A stretch of 64,000 bases of DNA from contig CATWDJ010000009.1 of NCBI GenBank assembly GCA_958349535.1, positions 8,416-72,415 on the forward strand, written 5' to 3'. The notes below the pieces were generated by a model, which was not told where the DNA came from, ran no database searches, and was given only the letters and a program-made list of their open reading frames with translations. Source of the stretch: Maccoyibacter sp900556645 (lineage in GTDB: Bacteria; Bacillota; Clostridia; Lachnospirales; Lachnospiraceae). The position numbers and the translations under genes are program-made. Shown one piece after another: positions 1-8,845 of this stretch; within the stretch, counting starts at the first letter, position 1, and each line of letters begins with the position of its first letter.

Positions 1-1377
1 TGGCATGGTATATCCCGCTGCCCCTGCTCCCGTAGGAATAATAGAAATAGAGTACACCGGTCCCACATCAGGCAGCACATGGAACAATATGGCATGACCT
101 GCCTCATGGAAAGCAGTAATCCGTTTTTCCTTGTCGCTGATGATACGGCTCTTTTTCTCCGCACCGATTCCAACTTTTACAAAGGAACGCCGGATATCCT
201 CCTGTTTGATATATGCCCGGTCTTCACGGGCAGCTACGATAGCAGCCTCATTCAGAAGATTTTCCAAATCCGCTCCGGTAAATCCTGCTGTGGTCTGGGC
301 AATCTGCTTAATATCTACATCATCTCCCAAAGGCTTGTTCTTAATATGCACCTTCAGAATCTCTTCACGGCCTCCTACATCCGGTCTGCCCACATGCACC
401 TTTCGGTCAAAACGTCCCGGACGCATAATTGCAGGGTCCAGAATATCCACACGGTTGGTTGCCGCCATAACGATAATTCCTTCGTTGACGCCAAAACCGT
501 CCATTTCCACCAACAACTGGTTCAAGGTCTGTTCCCGCTCATCATGTCCGCCGCCCATTCCGGTTCCTCTGCGTCGGGCAACGGCATCAATTTCATCGAT
601 AAATACAATACAAGGAGCATTTTTCTTGGCTTCTTCAAACAAGTCCCGGACACGGGATGCTCCCACACCTACAAACATCTCCACAAAGTCAGAACCGGAG
701 ATGCTGAAAAACGGCACTCCTGCCTCACCGGCAATGGCTTTTGCCAGCAATGTTTTTCCGGTTCCCGGAGGTCCTACCAGAAGTACACCCTTCGGTATTC
801 TGGCACCTAATTTTGTATATTTTCGCGGGGACCGCAAAAAGTCTACAATTTCTTCCAGTTCCTCTTTTTCCTCCCGAAGTCCTGCCACATTCTCAAATGT
901 TACATTCTTATTTTCATCCGTAGTCATCTTGGCACGACTTTTTCCAAAATTCATCATTTTGGAACCGCCGCCGCTTCCGTTACTCTGATTGGTAAGTATC
1001 ATAAACAGAATAAACATAGCTGCCAGCGTTACCAATAACGGCAGCAGAGATGTCAGCCAGTTCTCCTCCGGCACATCCCTCATGACATAGGACTTAAAAT
1101 CATATTTTTTCATTAATTCCTGTATCTCGTTAATATCCGATACATTTAATTTTACGTTGGTTTTATCCTCCAACGTAATTCTCAGCACTCCCGTAGGCAC
1201 TTCCCGGTTAGGCTGAATGGTAACCGATACCACCTGTTCTTCTGCCAACGCCTGTTCAAACTCCGCATAGGTATAGGCAGTTGCCGTCTGCTGGCTGCCA
1301 TTCCAAAAATACCATATGAGAATCACCAACAGTATCAGACCTATATAAAATCCAAATCCTTTATAATTTTTCTTCAA
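1..1377 (-). CDS. ftsH: ATP-dependent zinc metalloprotease FtsH (3' end outside window)
   Basis: Membrane-anchored AAA+ protease that degrades misfolded and regulatory membrane and cytosolic proteins. The visible 459 codons show an N-terminal membrane segment (about residues 8-24), an extracytoplasmic domain, a second membrane segment (about 108-128), then the AAA module: Walker A GPPGTGKT (near residue 200), Walker B FIDEID, the arginine-finger region MRPGRFDR, and the zinc motif HEAGH (near 424) starting the M41 peptidase domain. The gene is cut off by the window edge, so the rest of the peptidase is not seen. Start is TTG at 1377, chosen because AAAGGAGG lies 7 nt upstream and the reading begins MKKNYKGF. 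It is the last visible gene of the tilS-hpt-ftsH string, 13 bp after hpt, as in Bacillus. Confidence 0.97.
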   Translation of the reverse strand, partial: MKKNYKGFGFYIGLILLVILIWYFWNGSQQTATAYTYAEFEQALAEEQVVSVTIQPNREVPTGVLRITLEDKTNVKLNVSDINEIQELMKKYDFKSYVMRDVPEENWLTSLLPLLVTLAAMFILFMILTNQSNGSGGGSKMMNFGKSRAKMTTDENKNVTFENVAGLREEKEELEEIVDFLRSPRKYTKLGARIPKGVLLVGPPGTGKTLLAKAIAGEAGVPFFSISGSDFVEMFVGVGASRVRDLFEEAKKNAPCIVFIDEIDAVARRRGTGMGGGHDEREQTLNQLLVEMDGFGVNEGIIVMAATNRVDILDPAIMRPGRFDRKVHVGRPDVGGREEILKVHIKNKPLGDDVDIKQIAQTTAGFTGADLENLLNEAAIVAAREDRAYIKQEDIRRSFVKVGIGAEKKSRIISDKEKRITAFHEAGHAILFHVLPDVGPVYSISIIPTGAGAAGYTMP

Positions 1378-1390
1378 TTAGAAACCTCCT

Positions 1391-1918
1391 TTACTCATGA
1401 AATTCCAGTACTCCAATATAAGGCAGATTTCTATACCTCTGTGCATAGTCCAATCCAAATCCGACTACAAATTCATCCGGTATCTGAAAACCGGTATAAT
1501 CCACATTCACATCCACCACTCTACGCTCCGGCTTATCTAAAAGAGTACAAAGCTTTAAACTTTTTGGCTTTCTTGCCTGTAAATTTTCCAGCAGATAACT
1601 GAGAGTTCTGCCAGAGTCAATAATATCCTCCACAACTAGTACATTTTTTCCTTCCAACGGCTCATCCAAATCTTTAATAATTTTTACCACACCACTGGAT
1701 TTTGTATCGTCGCCATAGCTGGACACAGACATGAAATCCAGCAGTACCGGACCCTTGATGTGTTTTGCCAGCTCACAGGAAAAAAATACAGAACCTTTCA
1801 ATATACAAATCAAAGTAATCGGTTCATCCCCGATATCTGCACTAATCTGTTCTGCCATCTCCTTGATTTTTTCTTCTACCTGTTCTTCCGGTATCAATAC
1901 ACGGATTGATTCAGTCAT
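1391..1918 (-). CDS. hpt: Hypoxanthine phosphoribosyltransferase
   Basis: Purine salvage enzyme joining PRPP to hypoxanthine or guanine to make IMP or GMP in the cytoplasm. The 175-residue product has the type I phosphoribosyltransferase signature VLVVEDIIDSGRTL (PRPP-binding loop) and the family N-terminal pattern ending in LICILKGSVFF. An in-frame upstream extension exists, but the ATG at 1918 has GGAGG 8 nt upstream and gives the usual family length. It overlaps the tilS stop codon (ATGACTGA), so the two are translationally coupled. TilS, Hpt and FtsH are neighbours in Bacillus subtilis too. Confidence 0.96.
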   Translation of the reverse strand: MTESIRVLIPEEQVEEKIKEMAEQISADIGDEPITLICILKGSVFFSCELAKHIKGPVLLDFMSVSSYGDDTKSSGVVKIIKDLDEPLEGKNVLVVEDIIDSGRTLSYLLENLQARKPKSLKLCTLLDKPERRVVDVNVDYTGFQIPDEFVVGFGLDYAQRYRNLPYIGVLEFHE

Positions 1919-3308
1919 TTTCTCTTCCTCCATTAAACTGTACTTCCAAAATTCTTTTGGTTTCTTTCTGAACTTTATAGTAATTGCTGATGCGGTAGCC
2001 CACAATCCATAAAATATGTGTTCCCTCCGCCAGCAGCCATATGCTGTCCCGCTTCTTTGCTTCTATCTTCTCGTTGATAAAAAAGCGGTTGAGCTTTTGT
2101 TCATTTCCCTTTTGATTACAGACAAAATAGTCGCCTTCCCGGCGGCTTCTCGCTGATAAACCACTCCTAATCTTATCATAGTCGAACCATTTCGTATATG
2201 TTTTTGGGGAAATTTTTATAAAATTATCATGATTTCTCAAGAGTCTCAGAGTAAATTCTCCCTTTTGAAGCTCTCCTTCTTCCAACTGCTGCAATTCCTT
2301 TTGAGAAAATTGGATTTCTGTCCGTATTTTCGGGCTTTTCTCCCGACTCAGCCGCACTCCCTCATAGGTTCTGCAAGCCTCAATGCCATAGGGCAGAGAA
2401 CTGCATTTTCCTACCTGCCGGCAAAATAGCTCCTCAATCTGTTCTAAATGCTTTTTTTCAATATCCTTTCGGGAACCCGACAGCTCCGTCAGTGCTTTCT
2501 GTAAAATTTCTTTTCGGATAAGCTCCTGCCGGCTCATCAGCTCCTTTTCTTTGATTCTTACACAGTCCTCCTCTATGACGAGACATTCTTTTGCAGCCGC
2601 CGTTGCCTGTTCTTCTATATATGCCGCAGCCATGCGGATCATGTCTGATGCCTGTTGAATGTGGGCTGTTGCCTGACTGTTTATCAAAGTAAGCTGAGGC
2701 AATACCTCATTTCGGATTCTATTTCTGCTGTAATCCAGATTACTGTTGGTGCTGTCGGTACAGTAGTCCTGTCCTTCTTCCTCCAAAAACTCCAGAATTT
2801 CCTTTCGGTCTGTCTCCAACAGTGGCCGTATAATATTCCCTCTCACCGGAGCAATTCCACCTAAACCCCGCAACCCGGTTCCCCGCACTAAATGAAACAG
2901 TACCGTTTCCGCATCGTCATTCCGATTGTGTGCCACTGCAATTTTGGCATTTCCCCAATCCTCTGCTTCCTTTCCCATGGCTTCGTATCTAAGAGTTCTG
3001 GCTGCTTCCTCCATGGTCATTCCCATTTCCTTTGCCTTGGCAGGAACATCTATGGACACGCTTTTGCAGGGAATTTGCTTCTGTCTGCACAATTCTTCCA
3101 CGAATTTGCAATCCTTCCTGCTCTCTTCACCTCGGATTCCATGCTCTACATGAAATACCCGGAGTTCAAATTCTATTTCCTTTTTTAGTTGACATAACAC
3201 AAGTAACATGCAGACAGAATCCGTCCCACCGGATACTCCTGCCAAAACCCGGTCTCCGTCCTCTATCATATGCTGTTTTCTCACAAACTGTAATACTTTC
3301 TCAATCAT
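1911..3308 (-). CDS. tilS: tRNA(Ile)-lysidine synthetase
   Basis: Modifies C34 of the tRNA-Ile CAU anticodon to lysidine, using ATP and lysine, so that AUA codons are read as isoleucine; essential in most bacteria. The N-terminal PP-loop ATPase motif SGGTDS lies at about residues 26-31, followed by the adenylation domain and a C-terminal TilS domain containing the SRREGDYF stretch. Length 465 aa is normal. The start ATG overlaps the spoIIE stop by one base (TAATG) and has a GGGAG site a few bases upstream. The gene sits between spoIIE and hpt exactly as in other Firmicutes. Confidence 0.96.
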   Translation of the reverse strand: MIEKVLQFVRKQHMIEDGDRVLAGVSGGTDSVCMLLVLCQLKKEIEFELRVFHVEHGIRGEESRKDCKFVEELCRQKQIPCKSVSIDVPAKAKEMGMTMEEAARTLRYEAMGKEAEDWGNAKIAVAHNRNDDAETVLFHLVRGTGLRGLGGIAPVRGNIIRPLLETDRKEILEFLEEEGQDYCTDSTNSNLDYSRNRIRNEVLPQLTLINSQATAHIQQASDMIRMAAAYIEEQATAAAKECLVIEEDCVRIKEKELMSRQELIRKEILQKALTELSGSRKDIEKKHLEQIEELFCRQVGKCSSLPYGIEACRTYEGVRLSREKSPKIRTEIQFSQKELQQLEEGELQKGEFTLRLLRNHDNFIKISPKTYTKWFDYDKIRSGLSARSRREGDYFVCNQKGNEQKLNRFFINEKIEAKKRDSIWLLAEGTHILWIVGYRISNYYKVQKETKRILEVQFNGGREND

Positions 3309-5143
3309 TATTTCTCCCAGATGCCTGCGGTCAATACCGTCATGTCATCCATTACTTTTCCGCCTGTGTATAATAAAACCCGTTCTAAAATTCCTTTTGC
3401 CAGCTTTCCCGGATTGTTGGTATCCAAGGCTTCTATGATTCCGCCCAAGGTTTCCTCCGGCTTTGGCACTTGCAGATATTCTAGCACACCATCCGATACC
3501 ATGACAAGAATTTCCCCGTCTTCCAATTGTTTTTTTATTCCATCAACCTCCATTTTATTGGAAACTCCCACCGGAAGACTTGTAGAGAGCAGACATTCCA
3601 CTCCATCCTTTCTCTTAATAAAGGTCGCCGCTGCTCCCACCTTATAAAATTCGGCACTTCCATCGTAGAGATTTACCGCCGCCATATCAATGGTGGAAAA
3701 AACATCCTCCTCCCCATGAATAACCATGGCAGAATTCATCATCCGAATGGCTGTCTCTTTGGAGAACCCCGCTTCCAAAAATTTTTCTATCAGTTCAATA
3801 ACCGTTTCGCTTTCTTTACACGCCTCCATGCCGGAACCCATACCATCGGAAAGACTCATAACCATCTGTCCGTTTTCCAGATTGAGAAATGAAAAATTAT
3901 CTCCCGATACCACCGCACCGTCTTTGGTCAAACGTGCCACACCGTGAATCGCATGATACTTGGTATCCTCCTCAAAAACCACTCGGGTCTCCTCCGTACC
4001 TATCAAGTTCCGGCTGTCTTTATGCTGCATCATGGGAATTCCCATTCCATGACTCACCGCCTCCCGGTATTCTTTCATAGGAATACAGCCACCCTTTGTA
4101 CGGACCTTTGTCACCAACTGTTTTTTTCCATTCTGTTTTTGGTACAGATGCATTTCTGTGATATAAAATCCTCTGTCCTTTGCCAGAAAACGAATCCGGG
4201 AAAGCAACGCCTTTTCCTTTTGATTCAGCTTCTCATAATCCTTGGCACAATCCTCCATAATAAACGCCATGGCATCTAACTGCTCTGCAATAACCTCCCG
4301 GTTTTCCAAAAGCCGTCCGTACCATGCCATATTTACCTTGGTTCGTTCAAAAATCCTCACCGCCTCCCGGGTAATCTCATCCACATAGGGGCAGTGTTCC
4401 CGCATTCGTTGTTCATATTCCTTTTCCGCTGCTCCGAATTTTTCTATGGAAGAAATCAAATTCCGCAGCAGCCTTTCCACCGGGCTGTCCTCCTCCCAAC
4501 ATAGCTGGCACATATTGCAGGAGGTACAGATTTTTCCGGTAATCTCATTCTGAATCTGCCCCAACTCTTCATTGGAAAACTCCTGATTCCGACTGCTCAT
4601 TTTAGCAAAGGCCTGAGACAATCCGTTAAAGGACTCCGCATAGGTCAAAAGCCGTTCTTCTTTACAATCCTCTTCCCGTTCCTTTGCAATCTCCAAAATT
4701 TCCTTTCCGTGTAATACCATATGTAGCAGACGGCTTCCCAGAATAACCACTCCGTAAATAAAAGCTCCTTCCAAAAGATTGGTCATAAGATATCCTTTTC
4801 CACGGATGGTCAGCAGTCCACCTCCCAAAGAGACAAAAATCGTTACGGCGGCTGCAGTAATTGCCCCATAGCGGACTCTGCAATGTTTGTCCACCCACTC
4901 AATAAGTTTGATTACCAATGCAATTCCCAATACCGCAATTCCATATTTCGCCAACTGGGTCACAGGAAGAAACAACGCCATTCCCAGATAGACCGCAACC
5001 AAAGTCAGCCATCTTTTATCCAATTCCAGATATAGAATCGTAAAATAGGCAACAATAAATGGGTAACATTCTGCAATGCTTACCTTACACAGCAACATTG
5101 CAATGATATACAAAATAATTTCTTTTGTCCTGATTCTTTTCAT
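3308..5143 (-). CDS. spoIIE: Stage II sporulation protein E (membrane PP2C phosphatase)
   Basis: Serine phosphatase that dephosphorylates SpoIIAA and so releases sigma-F in the forespore; it also acts at the polar septum. The 611-residue product has about five to six hydrophobic segments in the first 160 residues, a central region with clustered cysteines (CTSCNMCQLC, about residues 210-220), and a C-terminal PP2C-type domain with LSDGMGSGMEA and VSDGV metal-binding motifs. It is shorter than the Bacillus protein of roughly 820 aa because the membrane part is reduced. ATG at 5143 is chosen over upstream in-frame codons because GGAGG lies 7 nt upstream. That Shine-Dalgarno is the 3' arm of a terminator-like hairpin, and the promoter has an unusual long spacer (see separate entries). 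Confidence 0.95.
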   Translation of the reverse strand: MKRIRTKEIILYIIAMLLCKVSIAECYPFIVAYFTILYLELDKRWLTLVAVYLGMALFLPVTQLAKYGIAVLGIALVIKLIEWVDKHCRVRYGAITAAAVTIFVSLGGGLLTIRGKGYLMTNLLEGAFIYGVVILGSRLLHMVLHGKEILEIAKEREEDCKEERLLTYAESFNGLSQAFAKMSSRNQEFSNEELGQIQNEITGKICTSCNMCQLCWEEDSPVERLLRNLISSIEKFGAAEKEYEQRMREHCPYVDEITREAVRIFERTKVNMAWYGRLLENREVIAEQLDAMAFIMEDCAKDYEKLNQKEKALLSRIRFLAKDRGFYITEMHLYQKQNGKKQLVTKVRTKGGCIPMKEYREAVSHGMGIPMMQHKDSRNLIGTEETRVVFEEDTKYHAIHGVARLTKDGAVVSGDNFSFLNLENGQMVMSLSDGMGSGMEACKESETVIELIEKFLEAGFSKETAIRMMNSAMVIHGEEDVFSTIDMAAVNLYDGSAEFYKVGAAATFIKRKDGVECLLSTSLPVGVSNKMEVDGIKKQLEDGEILVMVSDGVLEYLQVPKPEETLGGIIEALDTNNPGKLAKGILERVLLYTGGKVMDDMTVLTAGIWEK

Positions 5144-5191
5144 AAAAAAACCTCCAATCCTATTTTCCCCTTTTTGGGGCGACTGGAGGTT
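5144..5191 (-). terminator. Terminator-like hairpin containing the spoIIE Shine-Dalgarno
   Basis: Read on the minus strand, AACCTCCA (5191-5184) pairs perfectly with TGGAGGTT (5156-5149). A second stem of CCCC/GGGG around an A5 loop (5179-5176 with 5170-5167) lies inside, and seven T residues follow. The 3' arm holds the GGAGG that serves spoIIE. RNA arriving from the upstream kinase gene would fold it, terminating or hiding the ribosome site. RNA started at the adjacent promoter would begin within the 5' arm and lack most of it. Confidence 0.7.
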
Positions 5192-5224
5192 ATTATAAGT
5201 TCCTCTCCTTGCAATGTTTGTCAA
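5192..5224 (-). promoter_or_regulatory. spoIIE promoter with 21-bp spacer
   Basis: A perfect TTGACA (5224-5219) and a perfect TATAAT (5197-5192) are separated by 21 bp instead of 17. In Bacillus subtilis the Spo0A-activated sigma-A promoters of spoIIE and spoIIG are known for such over-long spacers. TGACAAA overlapping the -35 is a 6/7 match to a Spo0A box (TGNCGAA). Spo0A control here is inferred from this resemblance. Confidence 0.65.
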
Positions 5225-5298
5225 AGCAAGTCCCGGTTTTTAAAAACTTTTCCCTAAAATTTTACTTCAAAACGCGTATCTATGGGGTTTTAGGCACC

Positions 5299-8028
5299 TC
5301 ATGTTTTCGAAGGGACTGATGCATCTTCAGGAACTGCTTTCATGGCTGCCCTTGCAGATTTCAGTTGCTTTTCCGCCTCTGCAAAGTCAAATTCTTCTAC
5401 CGCACTCATCACTTCCTTCAAACTTTGCTCTAATGCTTTTCCACGGTAGCTGAATTTCCTCAACCCATCCAGAACCTCCTGTGCAATTTCCACATCAAAT
5501 TGTGCTAAGCCCTCCCCCAATCTGTCCAATTGCTGTCTGAGGGAATCCCTGTCAATTTCCTGACGTTGCTTCTCACTCTGCCCTTTCTTTGGCAGATGTG
5601 CTTTAATATCCTTCAATACCTTTCGGTAGTCCTGTATCATCTTCTCCTGATGGCTTTTGATAAAATCTTTATCCCTCTCTGTACCTGCAAGCTCCAATAG
5701 CTTCGCCTTCTCCGAAAGCCGCTTCGCACCGATGGTTAGGGATGTACTTTTAAGGGAATGGATTTTAACCGTATACTCTTCCCATTTTTCATTTTCGACA
5801 AATTCCTGAAGCTGACGTATATTTTCTTTTCCCATTTCCAGATAGGTGTGTAATGCCTCTATGTAGTTCTTTGCATTCCCGTCAAAGTAGTGCAATGCTG
5901 TCTCGGTATCCAGAATGTCGAATTTTACGTCTTCCAAGAGAGGCTTTTCAGAAATAATCTTCCCTGCCACACTTTCGTTCCGCTCAATCAATTTCTTTGG
6001 CAGCCATTTTTTCAGTGTTCGCTCCAACTGGGAAATCTCAATCGGTTTTGCAACAAAATCCTGAAATCCCTTGGCAATAAAAATCTCCCGCACACCCTCA
6101 ATGGCATTTGCCGTCAAGGCAACAATCGGCACCAGTGAACACCAGCCTCCTCTTGCACGAATTTCTTCCGCCGTCTCTATTCCATCCTTACCCGGCATCA
6201 TATGATCCATCAAAATCAGGTCATACTGTTCCTTCTCTGTCCGCTTTAGTGCTTCTATTCCGCTTAAAGCCAGCGTCGTCTGCACCTGATACGGTCCCAA
6301 AAGTCCCTTTGTAACTTTCAGATTCATCGGATTATCATCCACAATCAGCACCTTTGCCTTCGGTGCGGTGAAGACCTCCTTCTCCAACTGGTTCCGGGTC
6401 ATAACATGATTCTTCTTGTGATTGATTGCATTTGCAACAGAAAGGGCATAAAACGGTTTATATAATACCTGAATCTGTTCCGCAGGACGCTCTCCCTGAC
6501 CTTTTTCCATCACCACAATCACATCACACCGCTGTCCCAGCTCATCAAAATAGCTCTGGTATTTCTGATAATTCTCATAGCTGGTAAATACAAATGCATT
6601 GCCAGAAACCCCTTGGTCCATTCTGTCACGGAAGGCTTCCCATTGATTGTATTCTTTTGTGTTTACATGAAGCCTCTCTGTAAGGTGGTCAAATTCTTGG
6701 CGATACCATAATCCCATCTGAGGCTTTTCATACTCCATTGCTTTCAGATAGGTATATATCTCCAATTTTTCGGTATCCATAATACTGATGCAAGGTGCTT
6801 TTTTATAAACTCCCTGTGGCACCATAAACCGGAACTCACTGCCTTCACCATATTCGCTTTCTACCTGTATGGAACCATCCATCATATCCACTATTTTCTG
6901 ACAAATAGCAAGTCCCAATCCGGTTCCCTCTACATTCCGATTCTTTTTGGTATCTACCTGCTGGAAGCTGTCGAACAGTTTCTCTATGTTTTCCTGCCGG
7001 ATTCCGATTCCCGTATCCTTTACGGAAACCTTCAGGTAGATTCCCGATACGGTATCCTCTTTCTGGATATCTAAAAATACCGCTCCCTCATCTGTGAATT
7101 TGATGGCGTTGGTCAACAGATTGATAATTACCTGTTTCAGCCTCAGCTCATCTCCGATTAACTGGCTTGGAATATCCGGATCACAATCGATAATCAGTTC
7201 CAGATTCTTATCTCCTTTTCTGGCCATTGCCAGCACGATGACATCATTCAACATGGAACAGAAATTATACGGTTCCTCCACCAGCTGCATCTTACCGGAT
7301 TCTATTTTGGAAAAATCTAAAATATCATTGATAATGCCCAAAAGACTTCTGGCTGCACTCTGAATGTTCACAGCATAATCTCTGGACTCCTCGGATAACT
7401 TTTCATCTCTCAGCATCAGCTCTGTCATACCGCAGACAGAGTTCATAGGTGTCCTGATTTCATGGGACATGTTGGCAAGAAATTCATCCTTGCTTTTCTG
7501 TGCTTCTATCAGTTCTTCCTTTTGTCTTTCATTTTCCTCCAAACGTCTGCAATATGCCACAGAAACATAGGCACAGCCTACCATTCCTGCATTGGTACAC
7601 AGAATAACCATCCAAAAATATTGAACCGGAATCATTTCCGTTACCATATCATACTCAACAATCAAGCTATATAAAAAAGATATATTCGCCGCCACAATAT
7701 ACATAATATTGATTTTCGGCTCCAAAAGGACACAGAAAATAATATCCGTAATCAAATAAATCAAAAATCCATATGCCAGGGTACGGGTATTATGTCCAAT
7801 CAAATGTGTTGCCAAAAAAGGTACCATCCAATAAATCGTAAGGGTTTTTCTTTTATCCTTTACAACAATCCTGACTGCTATGACCAGCATCGTAAACACC
7901 AACACCCAAAAGGTAACTTTGTAAATAGCTTCTCGCGGGCAATATAAAAGGGCATATAGGATATGTGCCATAAAAAACAAAATCATCTCTGAAATTAAAA
8001 TGTTTAAACTCTTATTATACTCCAGCAT
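5299..8028 (-). CDS. Membrane hybrid sensor histidine kinase with receiver and HPt domains
   Basis: A 909-residue phosphorelay protein. Order: five to six membrane segments in about residues 10-165, a short coiled linker, HisKA with the H-box SHEIRTPMNS (about 190), HATPase_c with DTGIGI and GTGLGLAI motifs, a degenerate receiver-like stretch, a true receiver (KVLIVDDN ... LILMDHMMPG phospho-Asp), and a C-terminal HPt domain with KIHSLKSTS. The H-D-H set is complete, but no output regulator is fused or adjacent. Start ATG at 8028 follows AAGAGGA; an earlier in-frame codon at 8076 lies inside the -10 region. It sits between divIC and spoIIE, where Bacillus has no kinase. A role in feeding the sporulation relay is possible but inferred only from position. 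Confidence 0.9.
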   Translation of the reverse strand: MLEYNKSLNILISEMILFFMAHILYALLYCPREAIYKVTFWVLVFTMLVIAVRIVVKDKRKTLTIYWMVPFLATHLIGHNTRTLAYGFLIYLITDIIFCVLLEPKINIMYIVAANISFLYSLIVEYDMVTEMIPVQYFWMVILCTNAGMVGCAYVSVAYCRRLEENERQKEELIEAQKSKDEFLANMSHEIRTPMNSVCGMTELMLRDEKLSEESRDYAVNIQSAARSLLGIINDILDFSKIESGKMQLVEEPYNFCSMLNDVIVLAMARKGDKNLELIIDCDPDIPSQLIGDELRLKQVIINLLTNAIKFTDEGAVFLDIQKEDTVSGIYLKVSVKDTGIGIRQENIEKLFDSFQQVDTKKNRNVEGTGLGLAICQKIVDMMDGSIQVESEYGEGSEFRFMVPQGVYKKAPCISIMDTEKLEIYTYLKAMEYEKPQMGLWYRQEFDHLTERLHVNTKEYNQWEAFRDRMDQGVSGNAFVFTSYENYQKYQSYFDELGQRCDVIVVMEKGQGERPAEQIQVLYKPFYALSVANAINHKKNHVMTRNQLEKEVFTAPKAKVLIVDDNPMNLKVTKGLLGPYQVQTTLALSGIEALKRTEKEQYDLILMDHMMPGKDGIETAEEIRARGGWCSLVPIVALTANAIEGVREIFIAKGFQDFVAKPIEISQLERTLKKWLPKKLIERNESVAGKIISEKPLLEDVKFDILDTETALHYFDGNAKNYIEALHTYLEMGKENIRQLQEFVENEKWEEYTVKIHSLKSTSLTIGAKRLSEKAKLLELAGTERDKDFIKSHQEKMIQDYRKVLKDIKAHLPKKGQSEKQRQEIDRDSLRQQLDRLGEGLAQFDVEIAQEVLDGLRKFSYRGKALEQSLKEVMSAVEEFDFAEAEKQLKSARAAMKAVPEDASVPSKT

Positions 8029-8063
8029 ACGTTTCCTCTTCTGTATTCTCCAGTATGATACAA

Positions 8064-8083
8064 TGTCTATCGACATTATATCA
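8064..8083 (-). promoter_or_regulatory. Extended -10 promoter and dyad ahead of the hybrid kinase
   Basis: On the minus strand TGATATAAT is a full extended -10 element, with no good -35. Immediately downstream, at the expected transcript start, lies the dyad TGTCGATAGACA (TGTC/GACA arms), a possible operator. The promoter lies just after the divIC terminator. Confidence 0.45.
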
Positions 8084-8104
8084 TAAATTTTCCTGCCTTA
8101 AAAA

Positions 8105-8139
8105 CAAAAATAACGGTTAAAACATTTTTGTTTTAACCG
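8105..8139 (-). terminator. Terminator of the yabP-yabQ-divIC operon
   Basis: CGGTTAAAACA and TGTTTTAACCG form an 11-bp perfect stem around a short A/T loop, 5 bp past the divIC stop, followed by a T-rich tract. Confidence 0.85.
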
Positions 8140-8144
8140 CCTTG

Positions 8145-8447
8145 TTACTTTTTCTTAAAAATAATTTCATTGTCATAAACCAGACCCAGCTTACTTTTCG
8201 CCATATCCTCTATGAAAGCCTGACTCTTAGTGTATTCTTCATATTCCTGAATTTCCTGGGAACGTTCTTTTTCTTCTTCCAGCTGTGCCTTTAGACTTGT
8301 CTCTTTTGCAAGATAATTCTGGTTCTTCTCATGGAGCCGCAAAATCTGTACGGACATTACCACCAGCAACGTCACAACGATTGCCGAAATCCATATTTTT
8401 CCCGCTCTGTTCTGTTTTCGCTTCCTTTTTCTTCCCGCCATAATCAT
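8145..8447 (-). CDS. divIC: Septum formation initiator DivIC/FtsB family
   Basis: Small bitopic division protein that joins FtsL and DivIB in the septal complex. The 100-residue product has a very basic cytoplasmic start (GRKRKRKQNR), a single membrane segment (about residues 17-37), a coiled coil (about 38-75) and a short conserved tail around KLGLVYDNE, which is the family pattern. It overlaps yabQ by four bases (ATGA), so the genes are coupled. The order yabP-yabQ-divIC matches Bacillus subtilis, which supports the assignment over other short coiled-coil proteins. Confidence 0.88.
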   Translation of the reverse strand: MIMAGRKRKRKQNRAGKIWISAIVVTLLVVMSVQILRLHEKNQNYLAKETSLKAQLEEEKERSQEIQEYEEYTKSQAFIEDMAKSKLGLVYDNEIIFKKK

Positions 8448-8845
8448 TCCCCAAGTCCGAGTTTACATAATCCTATTTTAACCGCTTCCCGTACTTTTTT
8501 CAATCCCTTTTTCAAAATTTCCAGTATTTTCTTTAAAATACCGGAGATACTGCGGATAAGGAAAGGACTTACAAAATGATTAAAAAAAAGCATTCCCAGC
8601 AGAATACCACCTATGGCAAACCCTCGTATCAAACCATCATTTTCCTGAAAAATCATTCCAAAGATTAACAGTGCTGCCACAATCCAGTAGAGAACATCCT
8701 CCACGGAAATCCATATTACTCCATGGGGAACTACCTTTCGGAAAATACGGAACACATCATACAGCATAACCAGTCCTTCGCCCAGAGCAAAAGAAATCAG
8801 CAGGAAAACCAATTCCTGATGAATCCCGTCACTTACCGCTATCAT
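8444..8845 (-). CDS. yabQ: Spore cortex biosynthesis protein YabQ
   Basis: Membrane protein needed for spore cortex formation in Bacillus, located in the mother-cell membrane around the forespore. The 133-residue product has four hydrophobic segments (about 10-30, 45-63, 70-88 and 90-105) followed by a strongly basic amphipathic tail rich in Lys/Leu. The family hallmarks GLVMLYDVFRIFR and EDVLYWI are present. It overlaps yabP and divIC by four bases each, forming one translational unit. Confidence 0.93.
   Translation of the reverse strand: MIAVSDGIHQELVFLLISFALGEGLVMLYDVFRIFRKVVPHGVIWISVEDVLYWIVAALLIFGMIFQENDGLIRGFAIGGILLGMLFFNHFVSPFLIRSISGILKKILEILKKGLKKVREAVKIGLCKLGLGE

Noticed and set aside
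131..988. Long plus-strand reading of 285 codons at the window start
   Set aside because: It lies antisense to the AAA module of ftsH, is Ser/Pro-rich and has no family pattern; it mirrors conserved ftsH codons.
5225..5298. A clear Spo0A box (TGTCGAA) upstream of spoIIE
   Set aside because: No perfect copy is present; only a 6/7 match overlapping the -35 was found, so Spo0A control is kept as inference.
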